Notes: generated by a model not told the origin, from the letters alone. Shown: positions 12,115-24,061, numbered from the stretch's first letter. The stretch: DNA of 64,000 bases from Acanthacorydalis orientalis (GCA_034766995.1 CM068320.1:7754501-7818500); one strand, 5' to 3'. Numbers and translations: made by a program.

Positions 12115-12117
<3 letters not shown>
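10861..12117 (-). mobile_element. full-length decayed mariner, minus strand
   Basis: The ends are inverted and similar. The left end reads gtaactaaaaaagttctgtc from 10862; the reverse complement of the right end reads ggtaatcaagaaagttctgt. The span is about 1257 bp, normal for a mariner. The transposase remnant starts near 11946 on the minus strand and shows the N-terminal block ending CLFYEFKLG, the linker KWVPHELTP near 11600-11625, a block like VLFLRDNTRPHV containing the second Asp near 11215-11240, PYSPDISPSDYHLF with the third Asp near 11110-11150, and the C-terminus WERVVQCEGGYFDE near 10930-10970. Several stop codons and frameshifts make it inactive. It abuts the TA microsatellite at 12116. 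Confidence 0.87.
10930..11946 (-). pseudogene. mariner transposase pseudogene (DD34D type)
   Basis: When intact, the family protein binds the element's terminal repeats and catalyses cut-and-paste DNA transposition into TA sites in the nucleus. Here the best intact stretch is 65 residues (11522-11719) with YQQLAELFKV and the WVPHEL linker. The second catalytic Asp lies in an RDN triad and the third in PSDYHLF, so both are recognisable, but stops (for example inside VKQKQ and NWG-like segments) interrupt every domain. No adjacent gene is involved. The start is the Met followed by SVKNSVVRACLFYEF at 11946-11944. It is a dead copy. Confidence 0.8.

Positions 12118-12173
<56 letters not shown>
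12116..12173. repeat. (TA)n microsatellite at mariner end
   Basis: TA dinucleotide run directly adjoining the mariner terminus, which is also a TA target site. Confidence 0.95.
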
Positions 12174-12177
<4 letters not shown>

Positions 12178-12178
12178 A

Positions 12179-12990
12179 TGTATAGGTTTAGGTATAAGTA
12201 TAGGTATAGGTTAGGTAATAGTTACAAGTACAGGTACAGGTACAGCTGCTGGTACAGGTACAGATTCAGATTCAGATTCAGATTCAGATTCAGATTCAGA
12301 TTCAGATTCAGATTCAGATTCAGATTCAGATTCAGATTCAGATTCAGATTCAGATTCAGATTCAGATTCAGATTCAGATTCAGATTCAGATTCAGATTCA
12401 GATTCAGATTCAGATTCAGATTCAGATTCAGATTCAGATTCAGATTCAGATTCAGATTCAGATTCAGATTCAGATTCAGATTCAGATTCAGATTCAGATT
12501 CAGATTCAGATTCAGATTCAGATTCAGATTCAGATTCAGATTCAGATTCAGATTCAGATTCAGATTCAGATTCAGATTCAGATTCAGATTCAGATTCAGA
12601 TTCAGATTCAGATTCAGATTCAGATTCAGATTCAGATTCAGATTCAGATTCAGATTCAGATTCAGATTCAGATTCAGATTCAGATTCAGATTCAGATTCA
12701 GATTCAGATTCAGATTCAGATTCAGATTCATATTCAGATTCAGATTCAGATTCAGATTCAGATTCAGATTCAGATTCATATTCAGATTCAGATTCAGATT
12801 CAGATTCAGATTCAGATCCAGATCCAGATCCAGATCCAGATCCAGATCCAGATGCAGATGCAGACGCAGATGCAGGTGCCGATCCAGATACAGATGCAGG
12901 TGCATGTGCAGATGCAGGTGCAGATGCAGGTACAGGTACAGATACAGGTACAGATACAGATATAGATATAAATACATAGATAAATAGATA
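12179..12990. repeat. hexanucleotide satellite, GATTCA core with ordered variant blocks
   Basis: The core is about 92 tandem copies of GATTCA (12262-12814), broken only by two GATTCA-to-TATTCA changes 48 bp apart, near 12731 and 12779. To the left are GGTACA-like units and irregular GTATAG units. To the right the hexamer changes in ordered blocks: GATCCA, GATGCA, GGTGCA, GGTACA, GATACA, GATATA, then GATA tetramers. Because the unit has no stop codon in several frames, frames of 251-271 codons exist on both strands (Arg-Phe, Ser-Glu and Asn-Leu dipeptide repeats). I regard these as non-coding by-products. Confidence 0.93.
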
Positions 12991-13429
12991 GATAGATAAA
13001 TAGATAGACAAATAAATATATTTATATGTATATATTTATAAACATGTTTGATTTATGTATATGGATGTGTGTTGATTGAAACAGCACACCCTATATGTTT
13101 AGATAAAGCGTACGAAAACAACTCACTATAAAAATTGACACAGATAAAGAAGTCCTCTACAGAAAAATTATAGACATTTTTTCGTCGAAGATCACGCACG
13201 TACAAATCGTTTAAGAAGTACTTCCTGTTACAAATGACGAACGAACGACAAACTGTCAAATAAAACACGTCTCGGTGCAAAAATCAATGCCCCCCTTATT
13301 GATTTTTTGTGGTGTAATTTTTCCACAGTCTTGTTCCACCATCAACTGCAACTGTCTATGTATATATGTATATATATATATATATATATATAAATCTAGT
13401 ACATACACATACACACACAAATCGTGTGA
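12991..13429. other. unassigned sequence
   Basis: Contains a 75-codon minus-strand frame (13053-13280) that resembles no family I know, and a TA run at 13362-13392. No terminal repeats were seen. A polypyrimidine-AG (tttttccacag) near 13317-13327 on the plus strand is splice-acceptor-like but unsupported. Confidence 0.4.
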
Positions 13430-13680
13430 CTTCACTCCGAGGAAACTTTTTTTGCGGGCGACGCTGTCGTGTGACTTTTTCAGCCGCTGTTCAGTTCTTT
13501 TTTACAGTCGACGGCGCGGTAGGCGAATGTTTCAAAGCCCACCAGATCGCGTTCTGTACGCCATCACATCTAATACAGTGTGTCACCAAATGTTGTTCAG
13601 CACAAGTAATCGATTCTGGTGACAGGTGTTCAGAAACAATTTTACCAATTACTGCCGTTCGTTAAAGCGTATAGAAACAT
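13430..13680. other. CpG-rich patch
   Basis: CpG-rich sequence in an AT-rich setting (for example gcgggcgacgctgtcg near 13456-13471 and gtcgacggcgcggtaggcg near 13507-13525). The word tcgtgtgactt occurs twice, at about 13421 and 13466. A TCAGTT initiator-like word lies near 13489. Overlapping frames of 99-115 codons on the plus strand begin inside a TA microsatellite and show no known domain. It may be a promoter or 5' exon, or the relic of a GC-richer element. No good splice donor closes it. Confidence 0.25.
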
Positions 13681-14074
13681 GGGGGTGTCATGCGTGTTCG
13701 TCTCCTCTATGTGTGCGAGTGTAAAATATCTGTTTTCAGCGCATAGTCGTTCAGTGAAAATCAATAAGGATCTTGTCTTAAAGTTTACAACTGAATTTTA
13801 ATCATATACACACAAAATGATTGACTAAAGTATTATATAAAGGTATTTAAGTAATATTATAATTATAGGTTTTATTTAAAAAGATATGTATAAAACCTTT
13901 AAGATCCTCAATATTCTTTTTGTATACAAAGAGATATATACGCACTAGTCATATATATATGTACATAACCAATTGTTCAATTTTTTTTATTGAAAGGCTT
14001 TAATTAGAGTCCGAAACTAGTAGTGAAGAACAAAAACTCAAGTAATCCAAACAAAAGAACACCACCAATTAATC

Positions 14075-15295
14075 TCTTAGTAATTTAATCTCTGAATCCT
14101 CCTTACAATACGTAACAAGTTTCAAGCGGATCGGTTCAGTCAGTTACTATTGAAATACGATTTTGTGAAGAAAGGTTTTTAATCTTGTGAAAATGGATCG
14201 AAAATCGCTCGTAAACATTAAATTTTGTTTTAAACATCATAAAAGTGCCAAAGAAACCCACAAAATGTTAGTATTAGTTCACAAAAGTGCAGTGACTCTT
14301 ACGACAGTTTAGAAATGGTTCGAGCGATTTCTAAATGGTACTGAGTTGGTTAAAGAAACACCGGAATAATCGTCAACATGAAAAACTAACGAAAACGTTA
14401 AAAAAGTCATTGAAACATTTCGACAAAATAGTCAATTAACTATTCGGAAAATTTTTTAGGATTTGTACATCTGTTATGATTCAGTTCAAAGCATTTAGCG
14501 ACAAATTTGAACACGAGGAGAGTGAACGCAAAATTCGTTTTACGCATGTTGATGCCTGAACAAAAGTAACAGCGTTTGACAATTTTGTAGTTGCGTGCGT
14601 CCCGCTTTAGTTTCGGACTTTTTGAGAAATATAATCCTTGAAAATAAGTCTTGAATTGGTTATGACCCAGACACCGAGATTCAGAGTTTTCATTGGAAAT
14701 CATCCAATGAAAACTTTGAGTAAGAAAAAAGGTCACCAGTCGATATCCAACATCAAGGTGATGTTAATTGCTTTTTTTGATCTTGAAGTAATTGTACTCG
14801 CAGAGTTTGTACATAAAGATACAACAGCGAACTCTGGATACTATATAAGGGCGTGTTATTTCGTTTATAAAACGATATGCGCAGAAAAAGAAGAAATAAA
14901 TAAGCAAACGTTCTGATCCTCCACCATAACAACGCTCTCTGTTACACGTCCATTGCCACCACATCGCTTATAATGTATTAATTTCTATTGAATAAAAATT
15001 TTATGTTATAACCATATCCACCGTATTCACCAGATTTGGCAGTGTGAATTCTGGCTCTTCCACAAAGTGAAAATATTAATGAAAAGAAAGTGTTTTCACA
15101 TAATTTCGAAGATCGACAGCTTAATTGAAGGCAGTCACGAAAAAAGACTTCCAATATTTTTTGAGAAGTCGCAAGAATTGGAATAATTTTATAGAAAGCG
15201 TGAGGGAGGAGTACTTTGAAGGAAATAGTTGTAATTTGTATTTTATCTTAGAAAAATATTTTTTACTTGAGCATTCACCGTACTTGTTGATCACC
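14075..15295 (+). mobile_element. decayed mariner, plus strand
   Basis: A degraded mariner transposase reads on the plus strand from the Met at 14193 (MDRKSLVNIKFCFKHHKSAKE-like, with FLNGTEL) to the C-terminal block ending VREEYFEGN near 15224. Recognisable middle parts are DPDTEIQSFHW (about 14663-14695), KVMLIAFFDLEVIVLAEF (14755-14810), a HHNNALCYTS-like second-Asp block with Asp changed to Asn near 14920-14945, and PYPPYSPDLAV near 15017-15045, where the third Asp is not readable. Frames shift repeatedly. Element ends are approximate because I could not pair the terminal repeats. The motif order resembles the vertumnana-type group, but that is tentative. Confidence 0.75.
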
Positions 15296-15302
15296 TCTCT
15301 TG

Positions 15303-15305
<3 letters not shown>

Positions 15306-15349
<44 letters not shown>

Positions 15350-15374
15350 ATGTATATATATATATATATATATA
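15306..15374. repeat. (TA)n-(TG)n microsatellite
   Basis: TA run with an inner TG block; it forms the left flank of the hairpin element at 15380. Confidence 0.95.
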
Positions 15375-15379
15375 AGAGA

Positions 15380-15499
15380 GTGATTCAATTTAGGCTTCAA
15401 CATGAAACTATTAAAAAAACGCAAAAATTAAAAAAATCATGTTATTTTTTAATATTTGCTTTTTTTAATATTTTCATATGGAAGCCTAAATTGAATCAA
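15380..15499. repeat. foldback (hairpin) element inserted in a TA microsatellite
   Basis: The outer 18 bases (tgattcaatttaggcttc, 15381-15398) are perfectly inverted at 15481-15498. The similarity continues inward at about 90 percent to the centre near 15440, giving two arms of about 58 bp with almost no loop. TA microsatellites lie on both sides (15306-15374, 15502-15554). It could be a palindromic MITE. If transcribed it would fold into a long precursor-like hairpin. No coding content. Confidence 0.8.
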
Positions 15500-15501
15500 C
15501 C

Positions 15502-15514
15502 TATATATATATAC

Positions 15515-15554
<40 letters not shown>
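15502..15554. repeat. (TA)n microsatellite
   Basis: TA run with two AC interruptions; right flank of the hairpin element. Confidence 0.95.
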
Positions 15555-15555
15555 T

Positions 15556-16944
15556 CTTTAATTTATTTTTTACACTAATTAAATATTAAATAAATCTTTA
15601 AACTATGTCACAACATGTATATTTTTGTTTAAATTGAGTCTAAAAAGGAGCACAAAACGTTTCATAAATTTCATATGAAATTAAATTTATCATCCTATTA
15701 TCTTACAAAAAAAACCATAACACAGCAAGAAAACAAATTTATTTTTTCTGTTTATTTAACAGAAATATTCAAACATTAAATTGTTACTTAATATAATAAT
15801 TTAATTCAGAGTTTTGATCTCATTGAACGCAGAGTTTATATACGGATTTATATTTATGAACAGGCAGTTTAATAAAAATGATAAATTGAATATAAATCCA
15901 TTACACAAATGGAAAAATAATCGTCTCACCTGCTGTACTGGTATTGTGAAATGAACAAAAGAAATCTTATTTTAAGTAAATATATATTTTCAAAGAAAAC
16001 AGGATATGATATTCTTGATACAGGGGTCGAATATGGAAATCACCATTGAAAGAAGTGTAATTTATTCGACTGAAATAGAAAAAAAACTCATAAAATACGG
16101 TTTTAATTCATAATCGATGGAAAAGTAGAAAGCATTAATTTTACTTCAAGTAATTTTAATTTTTTCAGGCGTCACTTCTGAATATTGTTTAATTTATTTT
16201 TTTAATTAAAATATATTCATATTTAAGTATATTGATTTGTTTTGTAACAGGCTATTTTTTAATAATATGGTTTTTCGTCATTTTTTTTGTTCACAACTTA
16301 AATTATTTTTAATGTAAAATATATTTAGTTTTATCGAAGAATCAGCAGAAGTATTATGGTATTGATTAATAAATTGCAAATATTTGTTTAGTGTAAATTA
16401 GTAGTGTATACTACTAATTTACTACACAACAGTTATATGTATCAAGAGTACATACGATTTTAACTAAATAAAGATAGAAAAAATATATATATATATATTA
16501 TTTTTGCAATTCTTTAGGTTTTATGATAACAACTACAAAGTAAATCGTTATTCAATCATGTCTACTTTATGAGTTCTAACTAAATATCGCTAGCATCTTG
16601 GAATATATGCACAATATTCAGAGAAAATATGAAAAATAAACAAACTATCTAGAAATTTTCAGAAGATTGCTTCTGAGAATTTAAAAGATTTGCCTTAATT
16701 TACTTAGTCAATTACAATGGAGAATTAAGAACCATAACTGAGCTTGATTTGAATTTTTACATGTAAAAAAAAAACAAGAAGTTAAATAATCAGTTAAAAT
16801 ACATTTTTTTCTGCATTAATTTGGAAAAATATGAAGGCTTCATAAATGGCATTGATATGAATTGTCGGCTTACAATAATTATCCAAAACTTACAATTTGT
16901 TCATCACTTCTATTTCGTTGTATTAACGAAACGTCTTTGAATTT
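15556..16944. other. AT-rich DNA, no gene seen
   Basis: Nothing recognisable on either strand except a short TA run near 16482-16499. Confidence 0.55.
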
Positions 16945-17175
16945 CTAGCTGACATATTGAAGATGAAGAAGGTCGCAGTCGTCCTTTTTCAGTTCATAAC
17001 GACCAACTGAAGGCGCTAATTGAATGAGAACTACGGACAACAATTCGAAAGCCTGCACAAAACTTAAGCGTTAGTCATCCCACAGTTCAGCACTACTTAC
17101 AACAGTGAAATCAAAAAGCAAAAATGTATAAGAATTCGAAGGTCATAAACCGAAATTATTTTTCCACTAACCTAA
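16945..17175 (+). mobile_element. 5'-truncated cecropia-type mariner derivative
   Basis: Starts within the transposase N-terminal domain (EDEEGRS-like, then SVHNDQLKALIE near 17000-17025), continues through SHPTVQHYLQQ near 17070-17100, and ends with the family's 3' terminal repeat, attatttttccactaaccta, at 17155-17174. It is the same family as the copies at 8499, 22608, 43601 and 46584. The part before about 16945 is missing. An in-frame stop follows the LIE block. Confidence 0.75.
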
Positions 17176-19837
17176 TAGTTTAGTGATTACTTATTAAAAC
17201 TTAATTTTTATTAGTGAACGTTTTAAAAATATTTAAATTAACTTTAATTTACTGAATTTGTAATTTTTTATCGTGTTTTATAAAAACTAGTAAGAGGACA
17301 CCGCTTTTTCATTAAGTGGATGAAAAATGTCGTTGATATGTATACATACTAATTTTGTTTCACTAGACTATGTTCATAATATTTCATTATATATTAAGTA
17401 CATACAACTAAAAAAAAGTAATAACTCAAAGTGAAAGAAAAATTAATTATTAATAATATGGCTATTTCAATTATTTATTTTCGCGATACTTTATCGCACA
17501 TTTTAAGTCTGTGTTATTTTTTAAACCATATTTTTTTCAACAAATTAATAAGGTTCTAAATAAATTAACCTTCCAACTACGCATACATTGATTATTAAAA
17601 CTTTTTTATTCTTCTTAACTCTTACGCGATATAAACTTGAAGTATATTTTTAAAGCACTTTAATCAAAATACATATAAATAAATAAAAGAAATGTTATAC
17701 ATATATTATATATATATACAGCTTTATACTATCTAGATAAAAATTTTCGTTTTTTCTGATTTGTGTATCTAATAATTTTCATTTTTCTAAGAAATGACAA
17801 CTCGAATGTCATTTTTCTATGACAAACATTCAATTTACAACATTTTTAATTATTATTAAAAGTTTTTAAAATCACTTTTTTCTTCAGTGGAAATATTTAA
17901 AAATAAGTTACCGCACAGAAATTAATAATTTTAATAAAATGAATCGTTTTTTAATATTTGACAGAATTTTTTAAGAAGAATACGTACTGTTTCAGTCAAT
18001 AATATATTTCATATGAATACCAAAATAAATACTATCCATAATTTATTACCATGAAAATCAAGAACTTAATTTAAAGTCTGTGTTAATATAATTAAATATT
18101 ACAGTAGTATAAAAGAAAAACTTTGGTAAAAATTATAAGAAAATATAGTCTTAATAATATCTAGAAGATAAATGTGTGTGAAAACTTAATCATTAAAGCA
18201 AATAAACCTAACCGTTAACTATAGAGTGAAAATTCGCTTCGCTTGTTCTAAATTTAGCACAATTAGTAGTATCCGCGCATTACTCTATCGACATAGAGTT
18301 ACATTCATTCGAACATTATACAGCTCATAATGGATACAAAAGCACATAATCAGTTCAATATCTTCATTTAAGGACCGGATCAATTAAATTCGAACTGTAT
18401 CCGAAAGCAGGAACGCGATGCGGATATAATCATAACTTTTCTGTAATAAATTCTGGACTGGCTGAATTGCTTTGTAAACTATTGATGTATTATGTCAACA
18501 GAATGAAAACAATGTTTCGCGTATCTTTCACAGAAGAAGTATTAGATTTTATGTTTAAGTTTATGTTGTAAAGCAGAAGTCTAGATACTTTCCGAAACAA
18601 TAACAGCATGTTATATTTTGAAACATCAAACACGATGTAATCAGATGAAAACTTTAAAATGTATGAAAATATATACATTATTTACAGTTGTATGCTAAAC
18701 AATATAAACGTAAGTAAGTACTAAACTTACTGAAGTTACGTTATTGTAGCGTAAATGTTACAAAATTTATAAATATCTAACATGCTACTTTAAATTTTAA
18801 TATTTTAGCCAAAATTTTATGAATGAATATATTTGAAAATTTATAAAATTAAATGCTATCCTCAAAAAGATATGATAGTTCTCAAGTTTGTAATTTTTTT
18901 GCTAATATACTGATAAGATAATCGTTAATGTTAGTAACATGACCATCATCTGCATGTCTGAAATACATTTAAATCTACATTGACTTTTAGCTACTTTTAT
19001 TCAAAACAATTTATATTCAAATAAAAACTTACATAAGCAAAGAATTTTTTTTACAAATTGTGAGAATTTAGTACTATTCATCATAAATTATAATTTGACA
19101 TTAGTGTTACATAATAAACAATAAATAAATACTGTAGGTACAATTATATAAAGTTATATTGTCATTTTATTCCAATATGCTACATTTAATATACAAATCA
19201 TATTTATTCTTAAAATAAAATTTGAATTTATAATTTGAAATACAATCTTAGTCCAAAAAAGAACGCGGAGTTCAAATATTTTTAAAAGTTGGTTTATAAA
19301 AACGAGAAAATTATTCAAAGTAAACCTCACATCACAAATCGTTTTTAACTTAGCTATCATTCAAATAAAAACATTGTTACCATTGATGTACCAATTTAAA
19401 AATATCATTATAATATAAATCTTTTCCAAAATTTTGTAAATAATCTGTCACTTTGTCTCACAATTTCTTGACGTTTGCAAAACTTCTTCTGAAATGAATG
19501 TTATAAGTATCCTAAAAGATAAAATTTAAGTGGAAAAATCTAAATTATGTGTTAGGTGAATAATAAATCATAGAGAGTTACAAAATAAGGCGACAGATTA
19601 TTTGCTTAATCTTGGAAGTATTTATCTTAATGGAATTTTTAAATTAGTTTTTAAATCAGTACTTCGATGAAACAAATGTTTAAATTTACTCAGCGACTAC
19701 ACTGAAAAACAGTGTTTGATATTAAATTCATCCTCCATAATTTTCACATTTTAGAAAATAAAACTTTTTAAGGTATTTCAACCTATATTTTATTTCCAGG
19801 TAACCATCGCATGTTTATTGACACTTAATATAACTTC

Positions 19838-19839
<2 letters not shown>

Positions 19840-19904
<65 letters not shown>
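19840..19904. repeat. (TA)n microsatellite
   Basis: TA dinucleotide run of about 65 bp. Confidence 0.95.
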
Positions 19905-19906
<2 letters not shown>

Positions 19907-21633
19907 CAATAAATATGCATATTAATTATTCAATGATACAATTGTAAGTTTGAAGTCCATACTGTTGAAATTTTCTGTCAACTTAATCAAAAATGATTTT
20001 ACTATAAAATTTTATAACAATATTAATTTTTCCTTAAATATTTATATTGTTCCTTATTGTTATTAAATATTTAAGTTGTTATATTGTTTATTTATATTAT
20101 TCCTTGAGTATTATATTTATTTACATTTTTAAGCTCTTTTCTATATTTTCAGATAGTGTATCAATTTTTTAAAGGATGACTATTTGTAAAAAACTTAAAA
20201 TCATTACATAGAGGAAAAAAATATGAAACTACAGGATTTTAAAAATTTATCAAAAAAATGAGTTAATAAGAACAAAAAAGAAGCATAGGTAATGATCTAA
20301 ATTATATTTTTTTAGTATAATACATGAGTGAGAAAACTGAAAACGATTACGTAGAATTTAACAAATTATTTTAAAATTATATGTTAAATATATTCAATTT
20401 AATACAATAAGAAATATAGCTTTTTGTTGTGGAAAAGAATAAACAGACATGGACGATATTTATGAATTTAATCCTTTATATTTCTTCAAAAAATTTAAAA
20501 TTTGGATTTTAAAATACTAACATACTACATAGATATGCAAAGGTTACAAAAAGGATGACTTAGTTAATCATTTTTTTCACTTCAATTTCCGCATCATCAT
20601 TGATGAGGAAAACGAACTGTGAAAATGCAGTTTAATTGTATGACCTACATGCCACACTTCGATTATAGTTAGAGGGAAATACGTTGCAAATTTGCAAATT
20701 GTAGAAGAACAACACACATATTTTGTAATATATGTCAAGTTCATATAAGCTTTAGTTATATAAGTTCATTTAAGCTTTTGCTGTAAGCTGTAGCCTATAA
20801 AGTTGCAATTTATCAAGTTTTTTTTTAAAAAAACAAATTAATTTGTTTATATATATTATTTTTTTTACAATTACTTTGGTGTTGAAAATAATAATAACTA
20901 TATAATATATTTTTATATTTCTTAAGTTTAAACAACTATGTTAATAATTTTTCAGTTTGAAAAATATATTTAATGAGTTCTTTGGTTAAATATGATAAGT
21001 TTTCGTAAAAACGGTAATACAAGTCCTTTCAATAAATAAAATCTTCCACTATATATCTTCTTGCAATCTAACTCAAATCAAATCTACAGTACAAAGTATA
21101 TTCGTAATTTTTAAGAAGCAGTGTATTTGAAAATATATCTAGCTTGATATAATCTTTAACAATTTGAAAATGAAAATTCTGTTTTATTTATGGAAAAAAT
21201 CAGATCTAAGTTTAAGTTCGAAAATGTGAAAAAGAATAATAAATTAAAATTATTCTTATTTTAAATATCTCTTCAATAATAATCAATTTTCTAAAACAGT
21301 TCATATCACTGACGAGTTAGGAATATCTTTATTTCATATCACAGTCACAAATATTCTATGGAATTTGTATAGTATAAATACCATCCGTTTGTTTTTTTTT
21401 AATTTACTATTGTTTTTTAGAGTTGAACGATTTTTTTCAATCAAATTCATGAACTTCAATTTAGATTCAAAACCACAATTTTTTATTTAACCAATTATTA
21501 CTCTTTACATTTAAAAACACCTAAATATTCATCAATGAATTTATGTAAGCATATCTCATTAGTTGAATTGTCCATTTCAAAAGATTAGTTTTTCTAAACT
21601 TTAACACCAAGATTCGTAATATTTTAGATGCAA

Positions 21634-21637
<4 letters not shown>

Positions 21638-21679
<42 letters not shown>
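21638..21679. repeat. (TA)n microsatellite
   Basis: TA dinucleotide run of about 42 bp. Confidence 0.95.
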
Positions 21680-22540
21680 CATTAAACTATTAGTGAAAGC
21701 AGATGCCCATAAGAAACCGTTTTGTCAACAGTGACGCCAAGCTATGCAAAATTTATTAAATATGTTCCATATACACGGTGAAGTTAAACTTAAATGATGC
21801 TAAAAACAGCTCTCTACATTAAATCTTTATTATAAAATACAAATTTTTCAAGTAAATTTACAACTGTATACTTATTGTTAATAATTCTTTTTCTTTAATA
21901 GGTAGTCTTTTAATTAATAAAAGAAGTTATATTTTTTTATTAAATTACTTATGATGTTGAAATCGATATTAATTAAGTATTTTTTTAATTATAAAAATTT
22001 CTTAATAAAAAATGTATAATCATTCTGTTATGATTTCATTCATAATAAATTATTAAACAAACAATAATCTTCGGCTTTCATATGTATACTTTCTCTACAA
22101 GGTTTTGTTAAAGAATTTTTGAACAAGGTAAAATTTAAAAATGTGGAACATTTTTAATAGAACAAATATATAATTTTACTTTTTATCATCAATTATTACT
22201 TTAATAATTACTAATTTTATCCAAATTGTCTTTTTCAAACTCTGATATTTATTAATTTCAAAAAAGATTGTTTACTTTTTCACACTTGCCTCAAATTAAA
22301 TCAACGATATACTAATATAAATTTAAATATAATTTAAATATAAAGAAAAGGGAGAGAAATCTTTATGTATTCCATATAGTATATTTACATTATTCTATAC
22401 AAAAATGGATATCATTTCTGATTAGTACTTTATTTTAAAAGTTTTAGCAGGAAAACTAAATAATTAGTGAAAAAAGTATTTCTTTTTAATTTTTTACTCA
22501 GGAATATGCCTTGCACATTGTTGTACTTAATTTGAAAACA

Positions 22541-22541
<1 letters not shown>

Positions 22542-22607
<66 letters not shown>
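22542..22607. repeat. (TA)n microsatellite flanking a mariner
   Basis: TA run ending exactly at the left terminal repeat of the mariner at 22608; the other half of the tract resumes at 23860. Confidence 0.95.
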
Positions 22608-22611
<4 letters not shown>

Positions 22612-23859
22612 TGATGAAAAAATAATTGCGGTTATTATCATTTCAATTTTTCGCCGATTTTTGTAGTTACTGTTATCTATTGTTATAGTCATGTGATAAA
22701 TCTTTGTATACAATTAAATTAGCACTACTGATTTCAGCTTATGTCTATTGTTTTCATCCTTTAATATTGTTGGATATAACCTCTTAAATTAGCCATGGAA
22801 AGAATTTACACGAATTTGTTGTATGAGTTTAAATTGGGACATAAAACTACAAAAACTAATCGAAACATTAAATTTGCTTTTGAATAGGATCCAATTAATA
22901 AACTTACAGTTCAACACTGATTCCAAAAATTTCGTGATGGAAACGAAAGCACTGATAATGAGGAGGATCGTGGACATCATTCAATTATAGATAATGATGA
23001 TTTAAGAACAATTATTGAAGCGAAACCACGTAAAACAACCCAACAGCCTGAGCCTAATTCTGGGCCTAATTAGAAATAAAAAAAAACTGGATAAATAAGT
23101 TCCGTATGAACTAAACGAACTTCAAGTAATTCGGTGATAAAAAGTATGTTCTGTGCTTCTTTTACGTGACAAAAATTATCCCTTTCTTGATCGCATTGTG
23201 ACATGTGATCAAAAGTGGATTCTTTACAGCAATCAAAAACGTTCATCACAGTAATTAGACTAAAGAGAATTACCAAAACCGTTACCTAAACCGAAATTTC
23301 ATGAAAAAAAGATTATGGTCACTGTTTGGTGATCTACTAGTGACATCATTCACTAAAACTTCGTAAATCCTAGTAAAATAATGACAGTGCAAAAATATTG
23401 TCAGAAAATCAACAAAATCCATGAGAAGTTGCATTGAATGCGGCCAGCATTAGTCATTCGAAGAAGATCAATTCTTCTTCACGACAACGCCCAACCACAC
23501 GTCTCAGAAATGATTTTAAAAAAATTAATTGAACTGGGTTATGAAACCTTACCTCACCCACCTTATTCTCCGGAACTATTTTCGGCAGATTATCATTTTT
23601 TAAACATTTGAATAATTTCCTACGAGAGAGGTTTTTCAAAGATCAAGCATCAATAAGCATCATAAAGAGATTTCGAAAGATTCGCTAATTATAGAACTCC
23701 AGAACTCCAACTTGCAGGTATAAATAAACTTGTTTCCCGTTGAGAAAAATATGTGCTAGTCAATGATTGTTATTTTGATTAATAAGTATATTTGTTAACT
23801 AATATATTCTTCTTTAATACTCGTTACGTAAAAACCGCAATTATTTTTGAGCCCACCTA
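22608..23859 (+). mobile_element. full-length dead cecropia-type (Hsmar1-like) mariner
   Basis: The terminal repeats are aggttgatgaaaaaataatt at the left and an inverted version ending caattatttttgagcccacct at the right. Length is about 1.25 kb, the canonical size. Both ends lie in TA microsatellite, as expected for a TA-specific element that landed in a TA tract. The interior carries a whole but mutated transposase (22795 to about 23750). This is the only copy in the window of its family that still has the catalytic half, so it may represent the autonomous parent of the shorter copies at 8499, 16945, 43601 and 46584. Confidence 0.88.
22795..23750 (+). pseudogene. mariner transposase pseudogene, catalytic triad still visible
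   Basis: The intact family enzyme performs cut-and-paste transposition. The start is the Met of MERIYTNLLYEFKLG. The N-terminal helix-turn-helix region is followed by FRDGNESTDNEEDRG near 22930-22975. The three catalytic Asp codons are all present in one frame: GAT at 23207 (TCDQKW context), GAC at 23483 (HDNAQPHV) and GAT at 23588 (SADYHFF). The last two are separated by 34 codons, the DD34D signature. At least five in-frame stop codons lie between the first and second Asp, and the N-terminal third has frameshifts, so the protein cannot be made. Read around the stops, the residues resemble the Hsmar1/SETMAR transposase lineage. Confidence 0.85.
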
Positions 23860-23896
23860 ATATATATATATATATATACAAAATAAATATATATAT

Positions 23897-23950
<54 letters not shown>

Positions 23951-23990
23951 ATATATATATATATAAATATATATATATACAAATATATAT

Positions 23991-24058
<68 letters not shown>
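23860..24058. repeat. interrupted (TA)n microsatellite
   Basis: About 200 bp of TA with spaced AAAT and CAAAT interruptions. It is the right-hand continuation of the tract into which the mariner at 22608 inserted. Confidence 0.95.

Positions 24059-24061
<3 letters not shown>

Larger units (their letters stand above)
17176..22541. other. long AT-rich stretch, no gene seen
   Basis: More than 5 kb in which I find no transposon motif, long frame or splice-bounded GC patch. It includes TA runs at 19840-19904 and 21638-21679. The piece 18190-18480 is a little less AT-rich (gaacgcgatgcgg near 18411, tagtatccgcgcat near 18266) and contains an imperfect inverted pair of tctata/tatcgacatagagt words, but nothing nameable. 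Confidence 0.55.

Noticed and set aside
12172..13011. Three 250-271-codon frames as genes
   Set aside because: They are translations of a stop-free hexanucleotide repeat; no start context, domain or conserved non-repeat part. Kept only as a low-probability finding.
15125..15589. 154-codon plus-strand frame as one gene
   Set aside because: The first 35 codons are the real C-terminus of a decayed mariner; the rest is microsatellite and hairpin sequence.
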